DNA of 64,000 bases from positions 1-64,000 of the forward strand of contig JBBRAY010000012.1 in assembly GCA_038206355.1 (NCBI GenBank). The letters run 5' to 3'. The notes under the pieces are model-generated. The model worked only from the letters and a program-made list of their open reading frames with translations. It made no database searches and had not been told where the DNA came from. The translations under genes and the position numbers were made by a program. Within the stretch, counting starts at the first letter, position 1. Each line of letters begins with the position of its first letter. This DNA is from JAPLDB01 sp038206355. Lineage in GTDB: Bacteria; Bacteroidota; Bacteroidia; AKYH767-A; 2013-40CM-41-45. This document shows positions 44,925-52,752 of this stretch, piece by piece.

Positions 44925-46348
44925 TACCCTACAACAAGACAAAAATAATCGCAACCATAGGCCCGGCATCTTCTTCTCCTGAAGTACTTGAAGCGCTGAT
45001 CCTCGCCGGAGTTGACGTTTGCCGTTTAAATTTTTCTCATGGAGATTATGAGAACCACAGTAAGGTGATCGCATCTATTCGTGAAATTAATATCAGAACG
45101 CAATCACACGTCGGCATTCTGGTTGACCTGCAAGGGCCGAAGTTGCGCATTGGTATGATGGAAAATGATGCCGCGTTGCTGGTGGCAGGAAAACAAATTT
45201 TACTCACGACAAAGGAATGCATTGGCACTTCTTCAAGGTTGTACATCAATTATCCTCAGCTTCCCTCGGATGTTCAGGAAGGGGAGCTCATTTTAATTGA
45301 TGACGGAAAAATTAAACTTCGTGTTTCGGAAACAAACTATAAAGATGAAGTGAAGGCCGTGGTTGAAAACGGAGGGGTTGTTTCATCGCGAAAAGGGGTG
45401 AATCTGCCCAACACAAAAATATCCCTGCCTTCACTCACAGAAAAAGACCTGAAGGACCTAGACTTTGCTTTAAAGATGGATGTTGACTGGATCGGACTTT
45501 CGTTTGTACGTAAAGCCAGCGACATCACGGCTTTAAAAAAGATCATTGCCAAAGATGGAAAGCAGATAAAAGTGGTAGCGAAGATTGAAAAACCGGAAGC
45601 ACTTGACGACATTGACCACATCATTCATGAAACCGATGCGTTGATGGTTGCCCGTGGTGACCTGGGTGTTGAGTTACCGATGCAGGATGTTCCGCTCATT
45701 CAGAAAATGCTTGTACAAAAATGTATTCGCGCTACCAAGCCCGTTATCATTGCCACACAAATGATGGAGAGTATGATAGCCAATTCAACACCTACCCGTG
45801 CCGAGGTGAATGATGTTGCCAACTCTGTAATTGACGGAGCCGATGCTGTCATGCTCAGCGGGGAAACATCAGTCGGGAAATTCCCGGTAAAGGTGGTTGA
45901 ATATATGTGTAGTGTAGTTACATCAGTGGAAGAAAAGGGATTCCGGTATAATCGGGAACATTTGCCCGATGTAACGAGTGAATCATATCTTTCTGATGCA
46001 GTGTGTTACAATGCATGCCTGATGGCATCTCAGGTTGGCGCAAAAGCAATCGTCGGGATGACGCGTTCAGGTTATACTGCTTTTAAAGTTTCTTCCCAAC
46101 GACCGAGTTCCGACATTTTTATTTTTACCGACAGGCCATCATTACTTTCGCAGCTGAGTCTGGTGTGGGGTGCAAGGGGTTTCTATTATGAGAGCGAAGC
46201 CGGCGCAAATCAAACCATCAACGAGTTGCAGGAAATATTAAAGGTGAGGGGATTGCTGGAAACGAATGATACTGTCGTCAGTCTGGCCAGTATGCCTTTT
46301 TATGAAGGAGGAAGGACGAATATGATAAAGATAAATAAGGTGAAGTGA
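44921..46348 (+). CDS. pyk: Pyruvate kinase
   Basis: Transfers phosphate from phosphoenolpyruvate to ADP in the last step of glycolysis. 475 residues: TIM barrel with TKIIATIGPASSSPEVLEAL at the start, the B domain inserted around 70-165, the active-site motif VVAKIEKPEALDDIDHII (substrate-activating lysine), MVARGDLGVELPMQDV, and the C-terminal regulatory domain (DAVCYNACLMASQVGAKAIVG). Length is normal. The four-base overlap with the IPExxxVDY gene points to translational coupling. Confidence 0.96.
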   Translation: MIPYNKTKIIATIGPASSSPEVLEALILAGVDVCRLNFSHGDYENHSKVIASIREINIRTQSHVGILVDLQGPKLRIGMMENDAALLVAGKQILLTTKECIGTSSRLYINYPQLPSDVQEGELILIDDGKIKLRVSETNYKDEVKAVVENGGVVSSRKGVNLPNTKISLPSLTEKDLKDLDFALKMDVDWIGLSFVRKASDITALKKIIAKDGKQIKVVAKIEKPEALDDIDHIIHETDALMVARGDLGVELPMQDVPLIQKMLVQKCIRATKPVIIATQMMESMIANSTPTRAEVNDVANSVIDGADAVMLSGETSVGKFPVKVVEYMCSVVTSVEEKGFRYNREHLPDVTSESYLSDAVCYNACLMASQVGAKAIVGMTRSGYTAFKVSSQRPSSDIFIFTDRPSLLSQLSLVWGARGFYYESEAGANQTINELQEILKVRGLLETNDTVVSLASMPFYEGGRTNMIKINKVK

Positions 46349-46432
46349 GGAAAAAGACGAGAGATAGGAGACATAAGACACAAGATGAATCTATAGTTTA
46401 ATTATAATAAAGAGAAAAAACATTTCAATAAT

Positions 46433-47479
46433 ATGCCACTAAACATTTCATTACTGAAAGAAATATGTGAGACGGCCGGTGCGCCAGGATATGAGCAACG
46501 GATACGCCAGATAGTACTTCGTGAAGTCAGTCCACTGGTAGATGTGGTGAGTGTTGACAACATGGGAAACGTGACCACCATTAAAAAAGGGAGGCAGCCA
46601 AAACGTGCAATGGTAGCTGCCCATATGGATGAAATTGGTTTTATCGTTACCCATATTGATGAAAAAGGATTTTTACGTTTTCATACGTTGGGTGGATTTG
46701 ATCCAAAGACATTAACAGCGCAACGCGTAATTGTCCATGGAAAAAAAGACCTGATAGGAGTCATGGGTTCCAAACCCATTCACATCATGACTGAGGAGGA
46801 ACGGAATAAATCGGTTAAGATCACCGACTTCTTTATTGATCTTGGTATTCCGAAAAAGGAAGTGGAAAAATATGTGACAATCGGAAATCCGATTACGCGA
46901 CAGCGCGAGCTGATTGAAATGGGCGAATGCGTGAACTGTAAATCCATTGACAATCGTGTGTCTGTTTTTATTCTCATTGAAACACTGCGTAAACTGAAGA
47001 AGACCCCGTATGATGTATATGGCGTTTTCACGGTTCAGGAAGAAGTCGGAATCCGTGGAGCGAGTGTCGCATCGCATACCATTAACCCGGATTTTGGTTT
47101 CGGTCTTGATACAACAATTGCATTTGACGTTCCGGGAGCACTGGCGCATGAGCATGTAACTGAACTCGGCAAAGGCACAGGAATAAAAATCATGGATGCA
47201 TCTACTATTTGTGATTCACGGATGATTGAATTCATGAAGAAGACTGCCGACAAATACAAAATACAATGGCAGCCGGAAATATTAAAGGCCGGAGGTACTG
47301 ATACTGCAGGCGTACAGCGAATGGGAAAGAATGGTTCTATCGCCGGAGCGATTTCGATTCCAACCAGACATATTCATCAGGTAATTGAAATGGCGCATAA
47401 AAAGGATATTGAAGGATCTATAAATCTGCTGGCAAATTGTCTGCAGGATCTGGATAAGCATGACTGGAGCTTCGCATAA
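46433..47479 (+). CDS. M42-family metallo-aminopeptidase
   Basis: 348 residues of the glutamyl aminopeptidase/tetrahedral aminopeptidase family, cytoplasmic, cleaving N-terminal residues from peptides. Two-metal site residues in order: AHMDEIGFIV (His and Asp), CVNCKSIDNRVSVFI (bridging Asp), TVQEEVGIRGA (catalytic Glu pair), DTTIAFDVPG (Asp) and IPTRHIHQVIEM (His). GGTDTAGVQ completes the site. Start ATG at 46433, 85 bases after pyk. All ligands present, so it should be active. Confidence 0.92.
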   Translation: MPLNISLLKEICETAGAPGYEQRIRQIVLREVSPLVDVVSVDNMGNVTTIKKGRQPKRAMVAAHMDEIGFIVTHIDEKGFLRFHTLGGFDPKTLTAQRVIVHGKKDLIGVMGSKPIHIMTEEERNKSVKITDFFIDLGIPKKEVEKYVTIGNPITRQRELIEMGECVNCKSIDNRVSVFILIETLRKLKKTPYDVYGVFTVQEEVGIRGASVASHTINPDFGFGLDTTIAFDVPGALAHEHVTELGKGTGIKIMDASTICDSRMIEFMKKTADKYKIQWQPEILKAGGTDTAGVQRMGKNGSIAGAISIPTRHIHQVIEMAHKKDIEGSINLLANCLQDLDKHDWSFA

Positions 47480-47759
47480 GGTTATTTTTCTCAACATTTT
47501 TTTTAGAAATGCACTGTAATAAAAGCCCTGTTGCGTTGGGAGATGCATGATGGCTCATTATTTCCGGTTAATGTTTTTAGGGGCGGGAGTGAATGTTATA
47601 GATGGGTTGAGACGAATAATATTGACGCAACAATAGGTTGCGTTTATCCGCAATACGCTCTACAGATACCGGCAACTTTTGATATATTTACTGCGGGGAG
47701 GGGGGGGCGCTATTTTAAAGTTCCGATTGAATTCCCGGATAACTTGAAACTGACTTGTA

Positions 47760-48803
47760 ATGAAAAAACAATTTTTAATTTTAATTACAATTCTTACATG
47801 GTTTTTAATTGCGCAATGCAAACTGGTAAGAGCGCAAATACTTTGTATTAAATGTTATAACCAGAATGACTCCATAAGTGATAATGTAACTAATCTTTTG
47901 CTGAACGGTGGGTTTGAAAATGGATGTTCTGTGTTTGGCTTTTTTTGCCCCAACTCAACTGCGTATTCTTGTGATATTGCTGGTTGGACATGTATGGGAG
48001 GGGGAACCAATACATACGCCCAACTCTATAATAATAGTCCTTCAATAATTCCGGAAGGAATTTATGCGCCTTATTTTGGTAGTTCTTTCTGTAGAGCATG
48101 TTCTTTTACTCCGTATGATACATCTTGTATAAACAAAACAGATTGTACAGTCTCGGGTATTCCGGCTGGAAATCCGACAAGCGGACTCCTATTTGGAGGA
48201 CTTGCAGGTGTTAGTTTAGAACAAAATGTAAATGGCTTAGTAACGGGTAATACTTATGTATTGGAATTTTGGGCAGGTGGTGAATATCAGATTTCGTATA
48301 TTGACAGAGGATTATTTGCAGTTGATGTAGGCTTTGGAAATACCTTCTTGAGAAACAATCCAACAAATCCAATAGGAGGTATTGGCACAAGATATGTTGT
48401 ACAATTCAATGCGACTTCATCTTCACATACTATTAAGTTTACAAACTGGGGGCATATTTGTCAAACTTGTACAGAACTTGTATTAGATGATGTTCGATTG
48501 TACACGCTTGCGCAATTGTCATTTTCGGTTCCACATTGTATTTTAGGGATAAACAATGTTTCTGCTTCGCAATGCCTGATAAGTATTACACCTAATCCTG
48601 TCACAACTGAATTGAATGTTAAAACAAGCAATAATGAACTTTCAGAAATTATTCTTTATGATGTTGCATTAAGAAAAGTTATGCAAAGAAAATTCACAAA
48701 CACTACTTTGCTAAACACTGAAAAACTTGCAATGGGTTTATATCTATACGAAGTGAAAAATAAAGACGGCACAAGCGCCAATGGAAAAATAATCAAGCAA
48801 TGA
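47760..48803 (+). CDS. Type IX-secreted protein with jelly-roll domain, function unknown
   Basis: 347 residues. The signal peptide KKQFLILITILTWFLIAQC and a region near RAQ give a cleavage site. The mature part starts NLLLNGGFENGCSV, the opening of a DUF642/CBM-like jelly roll (about 45-255), cysteine-rich, with AGVSLEQNVNGLVTGNTYVLEFWAGG and ELVLDDVRLYTLAQ. The end is a type A sorting domain: ITPNPVTTELNVKTS, SEIILYDVALRK and MGLYLYEVKNKDG. First gene of the accessory stretch; isolated and preceded by a 280-base spacer containing a run of eight G. Confidence 0.75.
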   Translation: MKKQFLILITILTWFLIAQCKLVRAQILCIKCYNQNDSISDNVTNLLLNGGFENGCSVFGFFCPNSTAYSCDIAGWTCMGGGTNTYAQLYNNSPSIIPEGIYAPYFGSSFCRACSFTPYDTSCINKTDCTVSGIPAGNPTSGLLFGGLAGVSLEQNVNGLVTGNTYVLEFWAGGEYQISYIDRGLFAVDVGFGNTFLRNNPTNPIGGIGTRYVVQFNATSSSHTIKFTNWGHICQTCTELVLDDVRLYTLAQLSFSVPHCILGINNVSASQCLISITPNPVTTELNVKTSNNELSEIILYDVALRKVMQRKFTNTTLLNTEKLAMGLYLYEVKNKDGTSANGKIIKQ

Positions 48804-49381
48804 CGCGAAAAGAAAAACGGCACACAGCAAAAAGATAAATCTAAATTTTAAATGAATTTTTTTTTGTTTAATAAACATCCCGATAGCAATCGTGAGTGCT
48901 TTTAAAGAGAATTGGAGGTTCTCGGTGAGTTTTGCTTATAGTCTCTACTAATAAAAATTTCATTTATCCCCGATGTTTCAGGCTGTGAAAAAACCTCCTT
49001 CTCCAACCATTTAACAAAAAAACGTCGTCTCAACTTTTCATTACCGAATTGTCTTTGGTATAAGCGAGCATTTTTTAAGCCGACGGTTTATACTTAAAAC
49101 ATTGATTAACTCTAAGCGTTTTTAATGACATCTCATTTGAAAACGAAGAGGCGATTCCCCGGTAATCCGGGGTCCTTTTTATAACTTGTTGATCAGTTCC
49201 GGAAGCATATCATTTGCATATTGCCATTCGAATTTTTGAATATATTTGGGAAGGATTATTCACGCCCGACCGTTGTATGCAATAAATGGCGACACCGCTA
49301 CCTTAAATGTTCGGGATTCTAACTGGCTTTAGTTTCGTGCGAACCTGAAACTTGGAGCAATGAATAAACGAAACTGAAATT
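48804..49381. other. 578-base spacer, non-coding except for a terminator
   Basis: Contains a terminator at 49157-49180, a diverged TCCCGATAGCAATCG sequence near 48888 and a CGACCGTTGTATGC motif near 49268. That motif resembles the GGGCGTTGTATCC motif near 51567. The minus strand between about 48900 and 49170 has short open stretches in several frames (for example RRFFVKWLEKEVFSQPE) that could be a decayed gene, but no family is recognisable. Confidence 0.45.
49157..49180 (+). terminator. Short stem-loop terminator
   Basis: CCCCGG, loop TAAT, CCGGGG, then TCCTTTTT. A six-base-pair GC stem followed by a T-run on the + strand. It is about 350 bases beyond the nearest upstream + strand gene, so what it terminates is unclear. 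Confidence 0.5.
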
Positions 49382-49660
49382 ATGAGATACTTATATATCA
49401 TTCCGATTATAATTGCTATTGCTACCATTGTCGCTTTTGTTGTAGTTAGGAAATATAAATTAAAATTATCAGTTGAAGAACGAAAACGACTTGGCCTTAA
49501 AGCGTCAATTGTAAGCATGATTTTAGGTGGAATGGCAATAATTGCATGTTTGACGGCATTTTATATTTCACACGATGGACATAATTTGTTTCCGATTTCT
49601 ATTTGTGGAATAATTCTTATACTTGGATTTGAGAATTATAGAAGAAATAAAAAGAACTGA
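49382..49660 (+). CDS. Small two- or three-helix membrane protein, unknown
   Basis: 92 residues. The first helix MRYLYIIPIIIAIATIVAF is followed by a basic loop (VRKYKLKLSVEERKRLGLK), then two further hydrophobic stretches (ASIVSMILGGMAIIACLTAF and PISICGIILILGF) and a basic tail NYRRNKKN. No family recognised. It stands alone between long spacers in the accessory stretch, a setting typical of single-gene cassettes. The coding assignment rests on hydropathy and the positively charged inside loops. Confidence 0.55.
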   Translation: MRYLYIIPIIIAIATIVAFVVVRKYKLKLSVEERKRLGLKASIVSMILGGMAIIACLTAFYISHDGHNLFPISICGIILILGFENYRRNKKN

Positions 49661-49899
49661 GTTGCAAAAGTAAAATTAGATGAAGAATTAAATCACAAAA
49701 CACTAACAAACAAAATTGCGACATCCAAACAGAGGACATCGCATTGAATATGTTTTCGTGCGGACATGAAATAGTATCGCTTCGATTGACAATTTTGGAC
49801 GGGAATCAACACATCTGATAACATTATCCGATTTGTGTTGGTAGCAATGGTAGCGCTCCGATGGAATAACATCACCAACTTAAAACTGACTGCAAAAAA

Positions 49900-51087
49900 T
49901 TGACAAAAAAAACTTTCATATTAACGCTTGCATTCGTTCTCCTCCAGACATTTTCTTGGGGACAGTATGCCAAACGACTATATAAGAAATGCCTACCATC
50001 CGTGGTCAAGATTTCTGTAATCTACTTTGATGGAACAGCATCAGAAGGCACAGGATTTTTTATCGGAGAAAAAACACTCGTTACCTGCTACCACATTGTG
50101 GCTAATGCAAACACAATGGAGATTGCAACGAGTGACGGAATGAAATTCTCTGTTGACAGTGTTATTGCTTCTAACCAAAAAACTGACATTGTAAAGTTCA
50201 CTGTCAAAGAGAGCAATAAAACTTGGCTTAAACTTTCGGACAAACTGCCAGAAGTTGGTGAAAGTGTTTTCATAATCGGCAACCCCGATGACTATGACTT
50301 TTCAATCAGTAACGGAATTGTTTCGGCACTGCGGGTGAAAAATTCCGTTCAGGTAATTCAAAACACTGCTCCTTGTTCACCAGGCAACAGCGGTAGCCCC
50401 GTGCTTAACAAAAACGGAGATGTGATTGGAGTAATGTCTTATGTAAAATTTGTTGGACAGAATTTAAACTTCGCTGCTACTTCGCTTAATGTAATCAACA
50501 TCCAAAATGATAACACGATAAAGCAATTGAAACCAATTTCTGTATCAATAACAGGTTGGGAAATGGACAGCATCATCGACTTTGCAAACAAATCTTTTCA
50601 GGCGGGAGATTACAATACAGCACTCAATGCGATTTTACCAGTCACGAAATTTGCAGATACTTCTCAATCCATCCAATTCACAGAATTGATTGGCAACTGT
50701 CATTTCTTTTTACGGGACTATCCAAAGGCAGCACAGTATTACGAAGCACTCATAAAGACACTTCATGTAATCAAGCGGCATAAACCAGGGGATGTGTGGA
50801 CATACGCACAGGCATTAAATAAAACAGCAATGTGTTATTACATTCTTGGCGATAAGGAAGGAGCAATAGAAGAGGTTGCGATTGCTGCTGATGTTTGCAA
50901 AGAAGGTTTGGCTATGGATACACTTCGTAAAGAACTTTATACATTGCTCATTCAACAAGTTTATGCCACTGATGCACTGTTCAAATATTCTTTGAACCAA
51001 ACATTTGAGGCGTGCTTGAGTTGGAAAATTGCGAAGCAATATGGTTACAAAAAGGACGACTATGGATTTGACGGCATCTGTAAATAA
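49900..51087 (+). CDS. Secreted trypsin-like serine protease with C-terminal TPR region
   Basis: 395 residues from a TTG start; no ATG or GTG is placed to give the signal peptide TKKTFILTLAFVLLQTFSWG, so TTG is the likely initiator. The S1-type domain (about 25-205) has H65 in VTCYHIVAN, D96 in KTDIVKF and S164 in CSPGNSGSPVL, a full HtrA-like triad. No PDZ domain follows; instead residues about 225-395 form three or so TPR-like helix pairs (ELIGNCHFFLRDYPKAAQYY, ALNKTAMCYYILGDKEGAIE). Acts in the periplasm or outside. Isolated in the accessory stretch. Confidence 0.8.
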   Translation: MTKKTFILTLAFVLLQTFSWGQYAKRLYKKCLPSVVKISVIYFDGTASEGTGFFIGEKTLVTCYHIVANANTMEIATSDGMKFSVDSVIASNQKTDIVKFTVKESNKTWLKLSDKLPEVGESVFIIGNPDDYDFSISNGIVSALRVKNSVQVIQNTAPCSPGNSGSPVLNKNGDVIGVMSYVKFVGQNLNFAATSLNVINIQNDNTIKQLKPISVSITGWEMDSIIDFANKSFQAGDYNTALNAILPVTKFADTSQSIQFTELIGNCHFFLRDYPKAAQYYEALIKTLHVIKRHKPGDVWTYAQALNKTAMCYYILGDKEGAIEEVAIAADVCKEGLAMDTLRKELYTLLIQQVYATDALFKYSLNQTFEACLSWKIAKQYGYKKDDYGFDGICK

Positions 51088-51472
51088 ACCTAACAAACTT
51101 CGAATTCAAAGAGCCACTGCTGCCAACATATTGCAATGTAGTCGTCACCGCTTTCAAAAATTGAATACAAGCACAATCATTTTTCTCTGACGATCTACTC
51201 ACTGTTGACTGACACGTAAGACATGCCGGCGCCTCTGTTGCTCTTAATATGGGTAAGGTAAACTGTTTTCGGAGCGATGCAAAATATAAACAGGTATAGA
51301 AACTCCTTCTTGCGGTGGGGGAAAGGCAGGGGGCATTTCAAAGCTGCAGAAATATAGTAGTAAAAGGTGCAGCAAGGAATGGTTGAAAGCGCAATTGCTG
51401 AGGTAATGGCTAAATCGATTCACACGCAAGAAATGCGTTTTTTGTGAAAATATTCCTTTTGTTGTCTGCTTG

Positions 51473-51496
51473 GTGCGTTTGCATATCTGTGGCTCA
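51473..51496. repeat. 24-bp cassette-spacer repeat, copy 1
   Basis: GTGCGTTTGCATA then T then CTGTGGCTCA. Identical to copy 2 at 52676-52699 except for one base (T instead of A after GCATA). The copies lie 1.2 kb apart and bracket the HigA and small membrane protein genes. Confidence 0.65.
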
Positions 51497-51656
51497 TTGG
51501 ACATATGATGGCACGAAAAAATAAGAAATCCTTATGTATTTCAACTTTTGATATATTGCTTCAGATAATGGGCGTTGTATCCGATTTTAGCAGACACTAA
51601 CCACGACTAGAAAGGTAAAATGTCATTTTTTATGTTTCACTTTAGGGAAACTTTAT

Positions 51657-51664
51657 TATATTTG
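51657..51664 (+). promoter_or_regulatory. Candidate -7 promoter element of the higBA remnant
   Basis: TATATTTG fits TAnnTTTG. It ends four bases before the GTG of the toxin remnant, so transcription would begin at about that codon, suggesting a leaderless message. Confidence 0.35.
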
Positions 51665-51668
51665 TAAT

Positions 51669-51867
51669 GTGGACGAAAATCAGAAGCATAAAAGGATAAC
51701 GTTTTATAAAAACTACTTTCAAAATTTTTTCGACCAGCAAAACAAAAAGTAAAGGAAAAATTGTTTGGACTTTTGACTTGGTTGAATACATGAAAAGAGT
51801 TCCAGAAATATATCTGAAACACATAGAAAATAAGGATGGACTATATGAAACCGAAAACGAAAAATAG
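51669..51867 (+). pseudogene. Remnant of a HigB/RelE-type toxin gene
   Basis: From a GTG at 51669 the frame reads DENQKHKRITFYKNYF then QNFFDQQNKK and stops. The match to HigB-like toxins continues in other frames as VKEKIVWTFDLVEYMKR and VPEIYLKHIENKDGLYE. Two single-base losses, both inside five-A runs (near 51745 and 51757), break the frame. The last half of the toxin (the usual IYRIFFxFD...GFQKKTQKTP part with the catalytic residues) is missing, the antitoxin following at once. The frameshifts could be sequencing errors, but the missing C-terminal half could not. Confidence 0.7.
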
Positions 51868-52156
51868 GAATTTATTGACTCTTGAAGAGTTCAAAGAAAA
51901 AAACCACGGCAAACGTGGAACAAAAGGGCGTGACGAACTTGAAGCTGGCTATGAGAATTTTAAAATTGGTGCGTTAATTCACGACACACGTTTAGAAATG
52001 GGAATGACCCAAGAACAACTTGCGGAAAAAGTAGGGACTACTAAATCCTATATTTCTAAAATAGAGAACAACATCAAGGAAGCTCGTATTTCGACACTTC
52101 AAAAAATCATCGAACGAGGTTTTGGCGGACGATTGGAATTAAGCATAAAGGTATGA
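51845..52156 (+). CDS. HigA-type XRE antitoxin, apparently without a functional toxin
   Basis: 103 residues from the ATG at 51845 (MKPKTKNRNLLTLEEF); an in-frame ATG at 51836 adds three residues. The N-terminal segment LLTLEEFKEKNHGKRGTKGR precedes the helix-turn-helix: MGMTQEQLAEKVGTTKSYIS followed by KIENNIKEARISTLQKIIE. Family members pair with HigB/RelE-like RNA-cleaving toxins and repress their own promoter. Here the toxin gene directly upstream is truncated. A retained antitoxin could still bind DNA or neutralise a related toxin elsewhere; that is inference. Confidence 0.82.
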   Translation: MKPKTKNRNLLTLEEFKEKNHGKRGTKGRDELEAGYENFKIGALIHDTRLEMGMTQEQLAEKVGTTKSYISKIENNIKEARISTLQKIIERGFGGRLELSIKV

Positions 52157-52251
52157 TGAAAGCCTTGGCCGAAGAAAAAGATCGGGTCGCCTTATACTAT
52201 TTATAACACGCACCATCTGATTGATAGAAGTGAATAGAAACAAAAACCTGA

Positions 52252-52575
52252 ATGGAAACGAAACTGATTATTAAATACGCATTGCTTGCTATATTTATAA
52301 TTTTCTATTTGGTTTATACAATCAGATATGCTATTAAATTTAGGAATAACAATTCTTTTGCAGTAAGAAGAAAGACAATTCATGCGGTTATGATTTGGCT
52401 ATTTCCGTTCATTTGGATTTTAATACTTAAATCATTCTCGAAACCGACACCAGGTTCATACGAATTTAAAGATAAAAAAGACGCTGATAAATTTGACGAT
52501 AATACAACTGATTGGGTTGTGTGGGCTTCTTCTACCCCGAAAGAAACGGGAAGTGGTAGTGGAGAATCGCACTAA
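52252..52575 (+). CDS. Small membrane protein with acidic cytoplasmic tail, unknown
   Basis: 107 residues. Two membrane helices (about 7-28 and 45-62) are joined by a basic loop (RYAIKFRNNNSFAVRRKTIH). They are followed by a hydrophilic tail rich in Asp and Lys (FKDKKDADKFDDNTTDW) and Gly/Ser (GSGSGESH). No recognised family. Lies 95 bases after higA in the accessory stretch. Confidence 0.55.
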   Translation: METKLIIKYALLAIFIIFYLVYTIRYAIKFRNNNSFAVRRKTIHAVMIWLFPFIWILILKSFSKPTPGSYEFKDKKDADKFDDNTTDWVVWASSTPKETGSGSGESH

Positions 52576-52675
52576 GTATGATATTCACATAATAGATTAT
52601 CGCATTGAATGAATATAGCTCTAACTTTAAACGACACGAATACTAACTAAGTGCTTACTTGCTGCCCATTGTCGT

Positions 52676-52699
52676 GCGTTTGCATAACTGTGGCTCACC
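52676..52699. repeat. 24-bp cassette-spacer repeat, copy 2
   Basis: GTGCGTTTGCATA then A then CTGTGGCTCA, 23 of 24 identical to copy 1. Here it merges with the attC-like hairpin at 52684-52727. Confidence 0.65.
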
Positions 52700-52727
52700 C
52701 GGCATGTATTGACGGGATGTTATACGG
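52684..52727. repeat. attC-like imperfect hairpin
   Basis: GCATAAC (52684-52690) pairs with GTTATAC (52721-52727) with one mismatch, and inside it CCCG (52700-52703) pairs with CGGG (52715-52718). This is the two-step stem layout of integron attC sites, but the spacers are unequal (9 and 2 bases) and no integrase gene is in the window. Confidence 0.25.
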
Positions 52728-52752
52728 TAAATTAAGTTGAGAAAATTTTCAA

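Larger units (their letters stand above)
51088..51668. other. 581-base spacer, non-coding, holding one copy of a 24-bp repeat
   Basis: No credible ORF. Holds repeat copy 1 at 51473-51496, a GGGCGTTGTATCC motif near 51569 and the candidate promoter at 51657-51664. Confidence 0.5.

Noticed and set aside
47690..47712. G-rich run as a possible phase-variation tract of the 47760 gene
   Set aside because: It lies about 50 bases upstream of the start codon and does not sit at a clear promoter spacing; a single sequence cannot show variation.
47531..47851. Open reading frame of 106 codons upstream of and overlapping the 47760 gene
   Set aside because: It overlaps the signal peptide of a well-supported gene in another frame, its composition is not protein-like, and it crosses the run of eight G.
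48900..49170. Possible decayed minus-strand gene
   Set aside because: Three short open segments in different frames read like protein, but no family could be recognised, so it is noted only inside the spacer entry.
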